DNA of 64,000 nucleotides, taken from the NCBI GenBank assembly GCA_015075635.1, contig JABTUA010000001.1, forward strand, positions 1,550,001 through 1,614,000, in the 5' to 3' direction. The stretch is from Polyangiaceae bacterium. GTDB lineage: Bacteria > Myxococcota_A > Polyangia > Polyangiales > Polyangiaceae. Under the pieces are notes generated by a model, which saw nothing but the letters and a program-made list of their open reading frames with translations, was not told the origin of the DNA and made no database searches. Shown piece after piece: positions 17,457 to 27,537 of the stretch. Position 1 is the stretch's first letter. Every line of letters starts with the position of its first letter. A program made the position numbers and the translations under genes.

Positions 17457-18536
17457 ATGGCCGAGCCGCGGGTCGCGCTGTGCCTGCCGGGTGGCGGCGC
17501 CACCGGCGCGATGTTCCAGATCGGCGCCCTGGCCGCGCTGGAAGACGGCCTCCTGGGTCTGGAAGAGCGGGGCTTCGACCTCTACGTGGGCACCAACAGC
17601 GGAGCGAGCGTGGCCGCCGCCCTGGCCGCGGGGCAAGACCCGGAGCGCCTGTACCGCGCGTTCCTGGATCCGGCTGACCAGTACTTCCCGCTCGAGCGCA
17701 AGCACATCCTGAAAATGGACCTCGATGCCTGGCGGCGCACGCTCGTGAGCGCTTGGCAGGCGCTCCGCCACGGCACCAGCAGCCTGATCTCGCGCGCGCC
17801 AGCGCCTTCCCCGGCGGTGCTCTGGGAGGAGCTCGATCGCTTCTACGACACGCTGCCCACCGGGCTCTTCTCCCTCGACGCTTACGAGCGTTTCCTGGAG
17901 GACTTCTTCGTGCGGCGCGGCATCCCGAACACGTTCCACGGCATGCCCAAGCCCTTGCGCATCATGGCCCACGACCTCGACTCCGGGGAGCGCGTGCTGT
18001 TCGGTGCGGAGGGCTTCGATCACGTGCCGGTGACCCGGGCCTGCATCGCCAGCATGGCGGTGGCGCCGTTCTTCTCGCCGGTGCGCATCGCCGACCGCTG
18101 GTACATCGATGCGGGCTCCGCCCAGGTCTCGCACCTGGACGTGGCAGTCGGCGAGGGCGCCAACGTGATCGTGGTGGTGAACCCCATGGTCCCCGTGCGT
18201 GCTCAGGCCGTACCTACCGGTCACGGTCTGAAGGGCAGCGTGCGCGACAAGGGCCTGATGTGGGTGATGAACCAGTCGCTGCGCATCGGCATGCACCAGC
18301 AGATGCACGAATCCATGACGCGCATCGTCCAGAGCGGGGCCGCGGACGTACTCCTGATCGAGCCCGAACCGACCGACGCCCTGCTCTTCATGTACAACCC
18401 GGCGAGCTTCGCGGCGCGCCGCAAGATCCTCGAGCACGCCTACCGGACCACGCGCGCGCGCATCGGCGGCTGGCTCGAATCGAGGCACCCGGCGCTGGAC
18501 CACGCGGGATTCACGCCCAAGGCAGAAATCGACTAG
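17457..18536 (+). CDS. Patatin-like phospholipase-family protein with altered nucleophile motif
   Basis: A 359-residue patatin-fold protein. The oxyanion loop GGGATG is at residues 12-17 and a DAG triplet near residue 218 supplies the dyad Asp. The nucleophile elbow, normally G-x-S-x-G, reads GTNSGA (residues 45-50): the Ser position is Asn47 and a Ser follows at 48. Either the nucleophile has shifted or the protein is not a classical hydrolase. The family cleaves lipid acyl esters. It lies 8 nt after nadB. A GC-rich inter-hairpin region follows. Confidence 0.85.
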   Translation: MAEPRVALCLPGGGATGAMFQIGALAALEDGLLGLEERGFDLYVGTNSGASVAAALAAGQDPERLYRAFLDPADQYFPLERKHILKMDLDAWRRTLVSAWQALRHGTSSLISRAPAPSPAVLWEELDRFYDTLPTGLFSLDAYERFLEDFFVRRGIPNTFHGMPKPLRIMAHDLDSGERVLFGAEGFDHVPVTRACIASMAVAPFFSPVRIADRWYIDAGSAQVSHLDVAVGEGANVIVVVNPMVPVRAQAVPTGHGLKGSVRDKGLMWVMNQSLRIGMHQQMHESMTRIVQSGAADVLLIEPEPTDALLFMYNPASFAARRKILEHAYRTTRARIGGWLESRHPALDHAGFTPKAEID

Positions 18537-18594
18537 AGCATTCTCGACTCGTGCCACACGGCGTCTGGCGATCGAACGCGACCGGACCCGCAGT

Positions 18595-18650
18595 CGGCGC
18601 CGGCCTCGCCGGTCTTCACGGCGGGGCTTCGCCCCGCACCCCGCGCGGGG
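18595..18650. repeat. GC-rich hairpin cluster between patatin-like and PrsW-like genes
   Basis: The 181-nt gap after the patatin-like gene contains GCGGGGC-TTC-GCCCCGC (18621-18637), a perfect 7-bp hairpin, followed at once by the palindrome CCCCGCGCGGGG (18639-18650). The segment CGGCGCCGGCC near 18595 followed by GCCGGTCTTC recurs almost unchanged near 20727-20755. It may be a terminator or REP-like element; no T-run is present. Confidence 0.45.
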
Positions 18651-18717
18651 AACCCCAACCCCGCGCCGCCACTGTTCCATCGGGTCGAAAGACGCTCTAA
18701 CGTCGCCGGGGCCCCCG

Positions 18718-19719
18718 ATGACCTCGACCCTGATCTCCACGCTCCTGCTCGCCATCCTGTACCTCGCCGTCGTGCGCTTCGTGGACATGAACGAGAAGGA
18801 GCCGCTGTGGGCCATGCTCATGGTGTTCTTCCTGGGTGCCGCCGGCGCCACGCTCGTCGCCCTGGTCGCCCAGAACACGCTGCTCGGGCTGAACCTCTGG
18901 GCCAGCGCCTCGATCAAGGAGCTGGTGAAGTTCCTGGGCATCGGCGCCGGCGTCGGCGTGTTGGTCGCCTATGGCCAGCGGCGCGGCTGGGAGGAGTTCA
19001 ACGGCACGATGGACGGCATCGTGTACGGCACCTGCGGCGGGCTCGGCTTCGGCGTGGGCGAGCGCTTGGTCCACGAGCTGACGTTCGCCAGCGTCAGCGT
19101 GCCGGGCCTCGAGGTGTCGCAGGTGGCGAGCTTCGGCAAGCTGGCGCTCTCTGGCCTCTCGGACGGCGTGGTCGGCGCGATCATCGGCGCGGGCTTCGGC
19201 TTGGCCTCGGAGGCGAAGGCGCCGATCCTGCGCGCCGTGTTGCCGGTGGTGTCGCTGATCGGCGCGGTGATCGCCGATGCCGCCTACCAGCTGCTCCGCC
19301 ACGGCAACGCCCTGGGCGACAGCGGTGCGCTGCGTGCGAACCTCGCGCTCGGCGTGCCGGTGGTGTTCATCGCGCTGGTCGCCGTGTATGCGCTCCTGCA
19401 AGAGCGCCGCGCGATCCACGGTCACCTCGACGACGAGCTCTCGACGGGCGCGGTCGGGGCCGCGGATCTGCCGCTCCTGAAGAGCGTGATCGCGCGCCAG
19501 CTGACGTACGCAAAGACCGTTTTGACCTTCAAGATTGGCTTCTATTTGGGGCTCCGCAGCCTGCACAACCTGCAAGTGCAGCTCGCCTTCGCCAAGGCGC
19601 GCCTGGCGGGTGAGGCCGATCCGGCGCGACGCGCCCGCGTGGACGCCGAGGTCGCGAAGATCCGCGCCGCCGCGCTCGAACGCCGCCGCGCGCTCGGACT
19701 GGAAGGGGGCGCATCGTGA
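18718..19719 (+). CDS. PrsW-family intramembrane protease-like protein
   Basis: A 333-residue protein with about eight membrane helices. It shows the PrsW-type layout: DMNEKEPLWAM after helix 1, an ExxK motif at Glu68-Lys71 (KELVKFL), and DGIVYGTCGGLGFGVGE ending in Glu115, then a later LSDGVVGAIIGAGFG helix. PrsW proteases are glutamic-type enzymes that cut membrane proteins such as anti-sigma factors. The His of the third PrsW motif is not obvious, so catalysis is uncertain. The C-terminal about 90 residues are charged and helical. The next gene starts in a GTGA overlap, so the two are coupled. Confidence 0.75.
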   Translation: MTSTLISTLLLAILYLAVVRFVDMNEKEPLWAMLMVFFLGAAGATLVALVAQNTLLGLNLWASASIKELVKFLGIGAGVGVLVAYGQRRGWEEFNGTMDGIVYGTCGGLGFGVGERLVHELTFASVSVPGLEVSQVASFGKLALSGLSDGVVGAIIGAGFGLASEAKAPILRAVLPVVSLIGAVIADAAYQLLRHGNALGDSGALRANLALGVPVVFIALVAVYALLQERRAIHGHLDDELSTGAVGAADLPLLKSVIARQLTYAKTVLTFKIGFYLGLRSLHNLQVQLAFAKARLAGEADPARRARVDAEVAKIRAAALERRRALGLEGGAS

Positions 19720-20657
19720 ACTTCTGCCCGCAGTGCCGCACGCAGCTCGACCCCGGCGCGCGCTTCTGCGCGAACTGTGGCCACACGCTCCCGGCGCAGG
19801 GCCCCGCCGGTCCGCCGGGTGGACCGCGGCCGTTCGCTGGCCAGCCCGGCTACGCGCCGCCCCAGGCTCCGGGCTACGGTCCGCCGCCTGCGCAGCCCGG
19901 CTACGCGCCGCCCGCGCAGCCCGGCTACGCGCCGCCCGGCGCCCCGGCCTATGGTCCACCACCGGCGCAGCCGCAGTACGGCGCGCCGCCTGCGCAGCCC
20001 CCCGGCTACGGCGTGGCCCCGCCCGGTCCGCCTGGTTACGGCGCGACGCCGGTCGGCGCGATGCCGCCACCTCCCGAGGAGGGCGGCGGCGGCCTGAAGA
20101 TCCTCGGCGGCTGTGGTGTCGCCGGTTGCCTCGGCGCGGGGTTCGCGGCGCTGATGGGCGTGGGTCTCATCATCGTCCTGGTCATGCTGGGCGGTTCGTC
20201 GAGCAGCGGCAGCAGCGGTCCTTCGTCGGGCCCCGGCGGCGAGGTGCCGAGCAGCGGCTCGGTGCGCAGCCTGGTCCGGCCGCAGGTGGGCGACTACCGC
20301 CTGGTCGGGACCTCGCCCCTCGAGAAGGTCCCGCCCGGAGTGGTGGACAGCATCGGCGCGGTCTACACCTCGCCGGGCGGCGCGCGGATCATCCACCTGC
20401 TCCTGGTGTACCCCACGGAGTCCATCGCCAACGACCGCATCCAGAACGTCTGGAGCACCTCGATCTCGAACCTGAAGCCTGGGCAGAAGGTCACCCGCGG
20501 CAACGTCACGGACAGCTCGGGCGCGGTGCGCGGCAGCGTGGTCGCGGTCACCGGCGGGTACCCGGAGTCGTTCTACTGGAACAATCGCAAGCTCGTGGTC
20601 ATCGTCGAAGGTCCGGCGCCGCACGCGAAGGCGTTCGAGTCGAGCGCGCCGTATTAG
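19716..20657 (+). CDS. Zinc-ribbon membrane protein with PGY-repeat linker
   Basis: A 313-residue protein built of three parts. Residues 1-25 are a zinc ribbon (CPQC and CANC pairs). Residues 30-120 are low complexity with repeated QPGYAPP/PGYGPP units. A membrane helix near residues 135-160 (GVGLIIVLVMLGG) is followed by a Ser/Gly linker and a globular C-terminal domain of about 110 residues outside the membrane. GTG 19716 overlaps the PrsW-like stop, so the pair is translationally coupled; a substrate-protease or sensor-protease pairing is a reasonable inference. The stop TAG is the first triplet of the MITE-like element's terminal repeat. Confidence 0.75.
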   Translation: MNFCPQCRTQLDPGARFCANCGHTLPAQGPAGPPGGPRPFAGQPGYAPPQAPGYGPPPAQPGYAPPAQPGYAPPGAPAYGPPPAQPQYGAPPAQPPGYGVAPPGPPGYGATPVGAMPPPPEEGGGGLKILGGCGVAGCLGAGFAALMGVGLIIVLVMLGGSSSSGSSGPSSGPGGEVPSSGSVRSLVRPQVGDYRLVGTSPLEKVPPGVVDSIGAVYTSPGGARIIHLLLVYPTESIANDRIQNVWSTSISNLKPGQKVTRGNVTDSSGAVRGSVVAVTGGYPESFYWNNRKLVVIVEGPAPHAKAFESSAPY

Positions 20658-20882
20658 GAGGTGTCCCTGATTCGCGCTCCGCTGGCGGCAGCAAGCGCCA
20701 CGCGACCCTTCCTTTCGGTCGAAACGGCCGGCGCCGGCCCCGGCCGGTCTTCGCGCTCACGCCTCATTTCCGGATCGAGATCTGATCATGACCAGACTGT
20801 TCAAGTGATTCCGGGGCTCGGCTGATCGCCGAGCGGCGCGAATCGAGCCGCTCGGTCGCACACGAACTAGGGACACCCCCTA
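20655..20882. mobile_element. MITE-like element, 228 bp, with 22-bp inverted ends and TA duplication
   Basis: The ends TAGGAGGTGTCCCTGATTCG (20655-20674) and, on the other strand, TAGGGGGTGTCCCTAGTTCG (from 20882) match at 17 of 20 bases, and at 19 of 22 when extended. Both ends sit on TA, consistent with a TA target duplication as in IS630/Tc1-type elements. No transposase is encoded, so it would be moved in trans. The interior holds a hairpin around GGCTCGGCTGATCGCCGAGC and a GC-rich segment shared with 18595-18617. It lies between two genes on the plus strand. Removing one copy of TA plus the element would leave the upstream gene's TAG stop unchanged. Confidence 0.6.
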
Positions 20883-20934
20883 GCTACCGCTTCGGTGCTG
20901 GCACTCCGCGGTCATTTTGGCTAAGCCCGCGGGG

Positions 20935-21405
20935 ATGCGTCTCGGCTGGCTCCTCCTGGCGCTCGCGCTCGCGGCCTGCACCGAGCCGTACCGCGTGGGT
21001 GAGTACGTCTGGGTGGAGTGGGAGGGACGCAACTACCCGGCCTACATCCTGGAGAAGAAGGGCACCGCGCGCTTCCGCGTTCACTTCGACGGCTACGAGG
21101 CGCGCTGGGACGAGGACGTCACGCTCGATCGCATCAAGGGACGCATCGACGGGCCGGTGAACGCGCCTCCCGCCCCGGAGAAGGTCGCGCGCGCCAGCGG
21201 TGTCGCGCCCAAGAGCTCCGGCCCGGCTCCCGGCGCCACTGCTTACAAGCCCGGCGACCGCGTGCGCGTGAAGTGGCGGGGCTCGAAGTACCTGGCGACG
21301 ATCGTCGCGGTCGCGGCGCCGGACCGCTACCTGGTTCACTACGAAGGCTACGAGACCGCCTGGGACGAGACGGTGGACGCCGACCGCATCGAACCGGCGC
21401 GCTGA
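20935..21405 (+). CDS. Lipoprotein with two Tudor-knot/chromo-barrel-like domains
   Basis: A 156-residue lipoprotein (signal ending LALAAC, about Cys16). It contains two copies of a small beta-barrel: YRVGEYVWVEWEGRNYPAYI with FDGYEARWDEDV, and YKPGDRVRVKWRGSKYLATI with YEGYETAWDETV. These are Tudor-knot/chromo-barrel signatures, usually found in eukaryotic chromatin or RNA-binding proteins. Here they would be outside the cytoplasm, so a protein- or glycan-binding role is more likely. ATG 20935 gives a clean lipoprotein signal; TTG 20917 is the longer alternative. The MITE-like element ends 52 nt upstream and may have moved or supplied its promoter. Confidence 0.75.
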   Translation: MRLGWLLLALALAACTEPYRVGEYVWVEWEGRNYPAYILEKKGTARFRVHFDGYEARWDEDVTLDRIKGRIDGPVNAPPAPEKVARASGVAPKSSGPAPGATAYKPGDRVRVKWRGSKYLATIVAVAAPDRYLVHYEGYETAWDETVDADRIEPAR

Positions 21406-21490
21406 AACTTGGCCGTCCCTCGCCGGCCTTGATAGCCACGTGGGTGCGCCGAAGCCGCGCTCGGCTTCGGCTGCTTCCGAGGAGACGGCT

Positions 21491-21949
21491 TTGGGCGTAT
21501 TCGTGCGCAGCAGGAGACGACTGTTCGCTGCCCTGTTCGGCATGGCGGTGCTCGCGGGATTCGGCGCGCGGGCGGACGCGGGCTCCTCGCCGGTGGCGCT
21601 GGGCGAAGTGAAGGTCGTGCGGGCCGATCCCAAGCTGGAGCAAGCGTTCCGCGGCCTCGTGGAGCGCGAGCTGGGCGAGGTCGATCTGTCGAACGTGAAG
21701 GCGCAGGACCGCTTCGTGCTGTCGGCGTCGCTCACGCAGATGGCCACGCGCGAGAGCTCGGGGCAGGCCGAGACCGTGGCGGTGGTGAGCGCGACCTTGC
21801 GCCGGGCGCGGGGCGGCAGCATCCACGCGGTGATCAACGGGCGCGCGCAGGCGACGGATCGCCCGAGCAAGGTCCGGTCAGTCGAGCTCAGCGCGATGCG
21901 TGCGGCGGTTCGGAGTGCCCTGGGACGGCTGCCGGAAGCCCTGAAGTAA
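21491..21949 (+). CDS. Secreted protein of unknown function
   Basis: A 152-residue exported protein, signal peptide RSRRRLFAALFGMAVLAGFG cut near ADA. The mature domain (EVKVVRADPKLEQAFRGLVE, then ASLTQMAT and AVINGRAQA) has an alternating beta-alpha pattern but no family I recognise. TTG 21491 is chosen because GGAG at 21481-21484 lies 6 nt upstream; GTG 21440 and GTG 21503 are alternatives. Its 3' end overlaps the convergent gene at 21888 by 62 nt. Confidence 0.6.
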   Translation: MGVFVRSRRRLFAALFGMAVLAGFGARADAGSSPVALGEVKVVRADPKLEQAFRGLVERELGEVDLSNVKAQDRFVLSASLTQMATRESSGQAETVAVVSATLRRARGGSIHAVINGRAQATDRPSKVRSVELSAMRAAVRSALGRLPEALK

Positions 21950-22295
21950 CTCGCGCCGACTCGCCGGGCATCAGGCCCATGCTGCGCCAGGCCGCGTCGA
22001 GGCGGCCCTGCTCGCGCACGTCGAACACGCCCGGATCGCGGGCGCTGGCGTCGCGTGCCCGCGCGAGCCAGAAGGACGCGGCGCGCAGATCGCCGCAGGC
22101 GAAGTGGGAGAGGCCACGGTAGAGCGAATAGCGCGCCTGAGCGCGGGGGCCGAGCTCGTCGAATTCGGCCTCGTGCGCCCGGTACTCGTCCACCGCGTCG
22201 GCGTGACGCCCCTCGTCGAAGGCGTGCTGGGCGCGCGAGAGGCTGCCGCCGCAGGCCGAGAGGAGCAGGCACAGACCGAGGAGGGGCGCGCGCAT
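21888..22295 (-). CDS. Small lipoprotein with TPR-like helices
   Basis: A 135-residue lipoprotein (signal LLGLCLLLSAC, about Cys14). The mature part (RAQHAFDEGRHADAVDEYRA, then ARYSLYRGLSHFACGDLRAA) has the spacing of two or three TPR repeats, so it may be a scaffold. ATG 22295 gives the lipoprotein signal; the frame is open further upstream to 22394 but adds a basic leader. It overlaps the convergent gene on the plus strand by 62 nt. Confidence 0.65.
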   Translation of the reverse strand: MRAPLLGLCLLLSACGGSLSRAQHAFDEGRHADAVDEYRAHEAEFDELGPRAQARYSLYRGLSHFACGDLRAASFWLARARDASARDPGVFDVREQGRLDAAWRSMGLMPGESARVTSGLPAAVPGHSEPPHASR

Positions 22296-23428
22296 GCCGG
22301 CCCAATCGGCCGATCGGCAGCGCGAGTTGCGGAATCTTTTTCGGCGCGCTGCTCGGCTGGCTCCAGCCAAATTTCCCTGGTTCAACCAATCCAAGAGGTG
22401 ACGATGGGTGAGCTTTCGATTATCCCCGGCGGCCGCGACGCGAGGGGCACATGCCAGGACTCTGCATCATCGGATCGGGACGCCACCTGCCGGGGCGGCC
22501 GTACACCAACCACGACCTGGCGCGGGTGATGGACACCAGCGACGCCTGGATCCGGCAGCGCACCGGCATCGGGCAGCGGCACTTCTGTCCGGAGGGGCAG
22601 GGGGTCTCGGATCTGGCCGTCGAAGCGGCGCGGGCGGCGCTCGACGACGCGGGGCGCGCCGCCGAAGACGTCGACTACGTGCTGTTCAACACCATGACGC
22701 CGGATCACGTGTTCCCGGGCTCGGGCGTGATCCTCGGGACGAAGCTGGGCTGCCGCGGCGTGCCCGCGCTCGACATGCGCCAGCAGTGCGCCGCCATGAT
22801 CTACAGCCTGCAAGTGGCGGACTCGTTGCTCGCGAGCGGGGCGGCGAACACGCTGCTCATCGTCGGCGCCGAGGCGCACGCCGGCTTCATGCCCTGGCGG
22901 GACTGGGACCTCCTGGAGCAGGACACCGGCGCTCGGCCCTCCGAAGAAGACTGGGCGCGCGCCACGCGGCATCGTTCGCTGGCCATCATCTTCGGCGACG
23001 GCGCTGGTGCGCTGGTGGTCGAGCGCTCCGGGCGGCCGGGCAGCGGGCTGCTCGCGACGGATCTCCACTCCGACGGCCGCTACGCCGATCGGTTGGCCAT
23101 TCCGGCGGGGTTCCGCTCGCGCCCCTTCATCTCGGAGCAAACCGTGGCCGAGGATCTGTGGATCCCGCGCATGGACGGGCGCGAGGTGTTCCGGCAAGCG
23201 GTCACGCTGCTGCCGAAGTCGGTGGAGCGCGTGTGTGCGAAGGCCAAGGTGAAGCTCGAGCAGATCGACTGGTTCGTCGCGCACCAGGCCAACGAGCGCA
23301 TCAACGCCGCGGTGCGCGAGCGGCTGGGCGTGCCCGAGGAGAAGGTGCCCTCCAACATCGAGCGCTACGGCAACACCTCGACCGCGACCATCCCGATCTT
23401 GCTCGACGAGATGCGCCGGGACGGCCGC

Positions 23429-25138
<1,710 letters not shown>

Positions 25139-25200
25139 CCGCCTCGCGAGACCCGTGAAGGATAGCACCAGGTTTCGCCCCGCGTGAGCGGCGTCTTATC

Positions 25201-26148
25201 ATGGCCTCCGCGATGGCCCGGCTCACCCCGCTCGAGCTCGAAGAAGCGCGCCGCATCGGGCGCTCGTTCGGGCTCGAGGTGCGCCAGGTCGAGGCCCTGT
25301 CCGGCGGCAGCGTGAACTCGAACTTCCGCGTCGAGACCGCCAGCGCGCAGAGCGTGTTCCTGCGCGTGTACGAGGAGCAGGTGGAGGCCGGGGCGAGGCG
25401 CGAGCTCGCCTTGCTCGCCACGCTCGCGAGGGCCGGCGTGCCGACGCCGGAGCCGCTCTCGCAGCGCCTGGAGCAGCACCGCGGCAAGCCCGTCGCGCTC
25501 TTCCCCTGGATAGAGGGGGAGATCTTGTGCCAGGCGCGGGTGCGACCCGAGCACACCCGCGCGGTGGGTGCGGCGCTCGCGCGCGTGCACCTAGTGAAGG
25601 TCGACGAGCTGGCGCCTAGTCGCTTCGAGCTCGGCGACTTGCAGGCGCGGCTCGAGCGCGCGCGGACGCCGGAGTACGCCGAGGACGTGGAGCGAATCGC
25701 GGAGCGGCTGGTGCGCTACGCGCAGAAGCGCGACCCGAGCCTGCCCAGCGGTGTGATCCATGGCGACCTGTTCCGCGACAACGTGCTCTGGCGGGGCGGT
25801 CAGCTCGCCGCGCTCATCGACTTCGAGAGCGCGTCGCTCGGCGTCTTCGCCTTCGACCTGATGGTCTGCGTCCAGGCCTGGTGCTTCGGCGACCGCTTCG
25901 ACCTCGAGCTGGTCCGGAGCATGCTCGAGGGTTATCACGCAGTGCGTCGTCTCGAGCCGCGCGAGCTCGCCGCGCTCGGTGTGGAGGCCGCGCTCGGAGC
26001 GTTGCGCTTCGCCACCACGCGCATCACCGACTACTCCCTGCGCGCGCCGCCGGGCCAGCCACCCCTGCGCGACTACCGGCGTTTTCTGGCGCGTTTGGCC
26101 GAGATCGAGGCCGGCGTGCTCGAGCCGGTGGCGCTCTCGCTCGGCTGA
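25201..26148 (+). CDS. thrB: Homoserine kinase type II (APH-like)
   Basis: A 315-residue kinase of the aminoglycoside-phosphotransferase fold. The motifs LSGGSVNSNFRVET near the N-terminus, VIHGDLFRDNVLW with catalytic Asp (about residue 188), and ALIDFESASLG with the metal-binding Asp match ThrB type II, which phosphorylates homoserine for threonine synthesis. A choline or other small-molecule kinase is the alternative. ATG 25201 or ATG 25213 may be the start; neither has a strong ribosome site. It is divergent from hflX and lies 68 nt before the M48 protease gene. Confidence 0.85.
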   Translation: MASAMARLTPLELEEARRIGRSFGLEVRQVEALSGGSVNSNFRVETASAQSVFLRVYEEQVEAGARRELALLATLARAGVPTPEPLSQRLEQHRGKPVALFPWIEGEILCQARVRPEHTRAVGAALARVHLVKVDELAPSRFELGDLQARLERARTPEYAEDVERIAERLVRYAQKRDPSLPSGVIHGDLFRDNVLWRGGQLAALIDFESASLGVFAFDLMVCVQAWCFGDRFDLELVRSMLEGYHAVRRLEPRELAALGVEAALGALRFATTRITDYSLRAPPGQPPLRDYRRFLARLAEIEAGVLEPVALSLG

Positions 26149-26216
26149 AGCTCCGGGCGCGGCGATTGCGCGGTGGGGGGCCCGACGTTACGTTCAGCGG
26201 ACCCGAGGAGTCACGC

Positions 26217-27113
26217 GTGGCCCGAGTAGAATCGCTCGATTTTCAGAAGTTCGTCGATGAGCGGAAGCAAGCGCATCCCGGAGCGAGCTCCGGAGAGAGC
26301 TCGCACGCTTACGCCTACGCCTGGGACAAGAAGACCCGGGTGGCCTTCGAGACCATGAAGCCCGTGGAGCTCGCCGTAGCGGCGGGCGTCCGGATGTTCA
26401 AGCACATCGGCAAGGCGGAGCTCCTGGGGCACGCCGTCAAGGTGGGCCCGCGACAGTTCCCGCGCGTGCTCGCGCTGGCCGAGCGCTGCGGCTCCACGCT
26501 CGGCATCGCCACTCCCACGCTCTACGTCGTCAACAACCCGCAGATGAACGCGGCGACCTACGGAACGAACGACGACTCGTTCATCATGATCCACTCGGGC
26601 CTGGTCGATCACCTGTCCGACGACGAGCTGATGAGCGTGATCGGCCACGAGTGCGGTCACATCCACAACAACCACGTGGTCTACCTGACGGCGCTCTTCA
26701 TGCTCACGCGCATGGCGGGCCTGTTCCTGCGCTACGCCAGCCTGCCCGCGGTGCTCGCGCTCCGGGCCTGGTCGCGCCGCGCCGAGATCACCTGCGATCG
26801 CGCCGGCGCGCTCTGCGCCCGCGATCTGGACGTCGCGTCCCGCGCCCTGACCAAGCTCGCGCTGGGCTCGCAGAAGCTGTACGAAGAGCTCAACATCGAG
26901 GCGTTCCTGGAGCAGCACGAGGAAGCCCAAGGCAGCGTCGGGCGCTTCAGCGAGGTGTTCGCCACCCATCCCTGGCTCCCCAAGCGCGTGCTGGCGCTCC
27001 GGGAGTTCGGCCAGAGCTCGCTTTTCCGCCAGCACGTCGGCAAAGGTGACGACGGCCTCTCCATGGAGCAGGTGGACGAGAAGGTTCACGAGATCGTGAA
27101 GGTGCTAGGGTAG
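26217..27113 (+). CDS. M48-family metalloprotease
   Basis: A 298-residue zinc protease. The active site GHECGHIHNNH (HExxH) is at about residues 143-153, followed by two hydrophobic stretches and a third-ligand region EITCDRAGAL. The domain resembles HtpX/M48 peptidases that degrade or process membrane proteins. GTG 26217 is chosen because GAGGAG at 26205-26210 lies 6 nt upstream. It is 68 nt after thrB. The stop is followed by a hairpin and the duplicated repeat region. Confidence 0.9.
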   Translation: MARVESLDFQKFVDERKQAHPGASSGESSHAYAYAWDKKTRVAFETMKPVELAVAAGVRMFKHIGKAELLGHAVKVGPRQFPRVLALAERCGSTLGIATPTLYVVNNPQMNAATYGTNDDSFIMIHSGLVDHLSDDELMSVIGHECGHIHNNHVVYLTALFMLTRMAGLFLRYASLPAVLALRAWSRRAEITCDRAGALCARDLDVASRALTKLALGSQKLYEELNIEAFLEQHEEAQGSVGRFSEVFATHPWLPKRVLALREFGQSSLFRQHVGKGDDGLSMEQVDEKVHEIVKVLG

Positions 27114-27153
27114 GGTTGGCGCGGAATGAGGCGCCGGACCTTTCGGGAGTGTC

Positions 27154-27172
27154 GCTCGGCCGCAGGCCGAGC
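27154..27172 (+). terminator. Hairpin after the M48 protease gene
   Basis: GCTCGGCC (27154-27161), loop GCA, and GGCCGAGC (27165-27172) form a perfect 8-bp stem 40 nt after the stop. There is no T-run, so the terminator call is tentative. Confidence 0.4.
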
Positions 27173-27185
27173 CCAGAACGACGCC

Positions 27186-27463
27186 GTGGGGCTTGCCAAG
27201 ATCAGATCACGATCCGCCAAGGTGAGCGGAGTGAGAACCCCGGCCCGGACCGGCGCCGGCCGTCCTGCCGGTGGGAAGTGTGGCGAGGCGCTGACGGGGG
27301 TCATCGGAGAGAAGAGCAATCCCGCCCGCCATCACGCGGTGGGGCTTGCCAAGATCAGATCACGATCCGCCAAGGTGAGCGGAGTGAGAACGCCGGCCCG
27401 GACCGGCGCCGACTGTCTTGCCGGTGGGACGTGTGGCGAGGCGCTGACGGGGGTCATCGGAGA
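27186..27463. repeat. Two tandem copies of a 125-bp unit, period 153 bp
   Basis: The unit starting GTGGGGCTTGCCAAGATCAG is at 27186-27310 and again at 27339-27463, with five mismatches in 125 bp. A third fragment of the unit's tail (CATCGGAGAG) is seen near 27480. The unit includes the GC-rich CGGACCGGCGCCGG segment. Two open frames cross both copies because 153 is a multiple of three, but the copies differ by four amino-acid changes in one frame, so it does not look coding. The rest of the 424-nt gap (27114-27537) is otherwise empty of genes. Confidence 0.75.
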
Positions 27464-27537
27464 AGAGACAATTCCCCGATCATCGGAGAGAGAAATCAAT
27501 CCTCGCTAGGCTCCCCTAGCCGGATGGACGAGAACAA

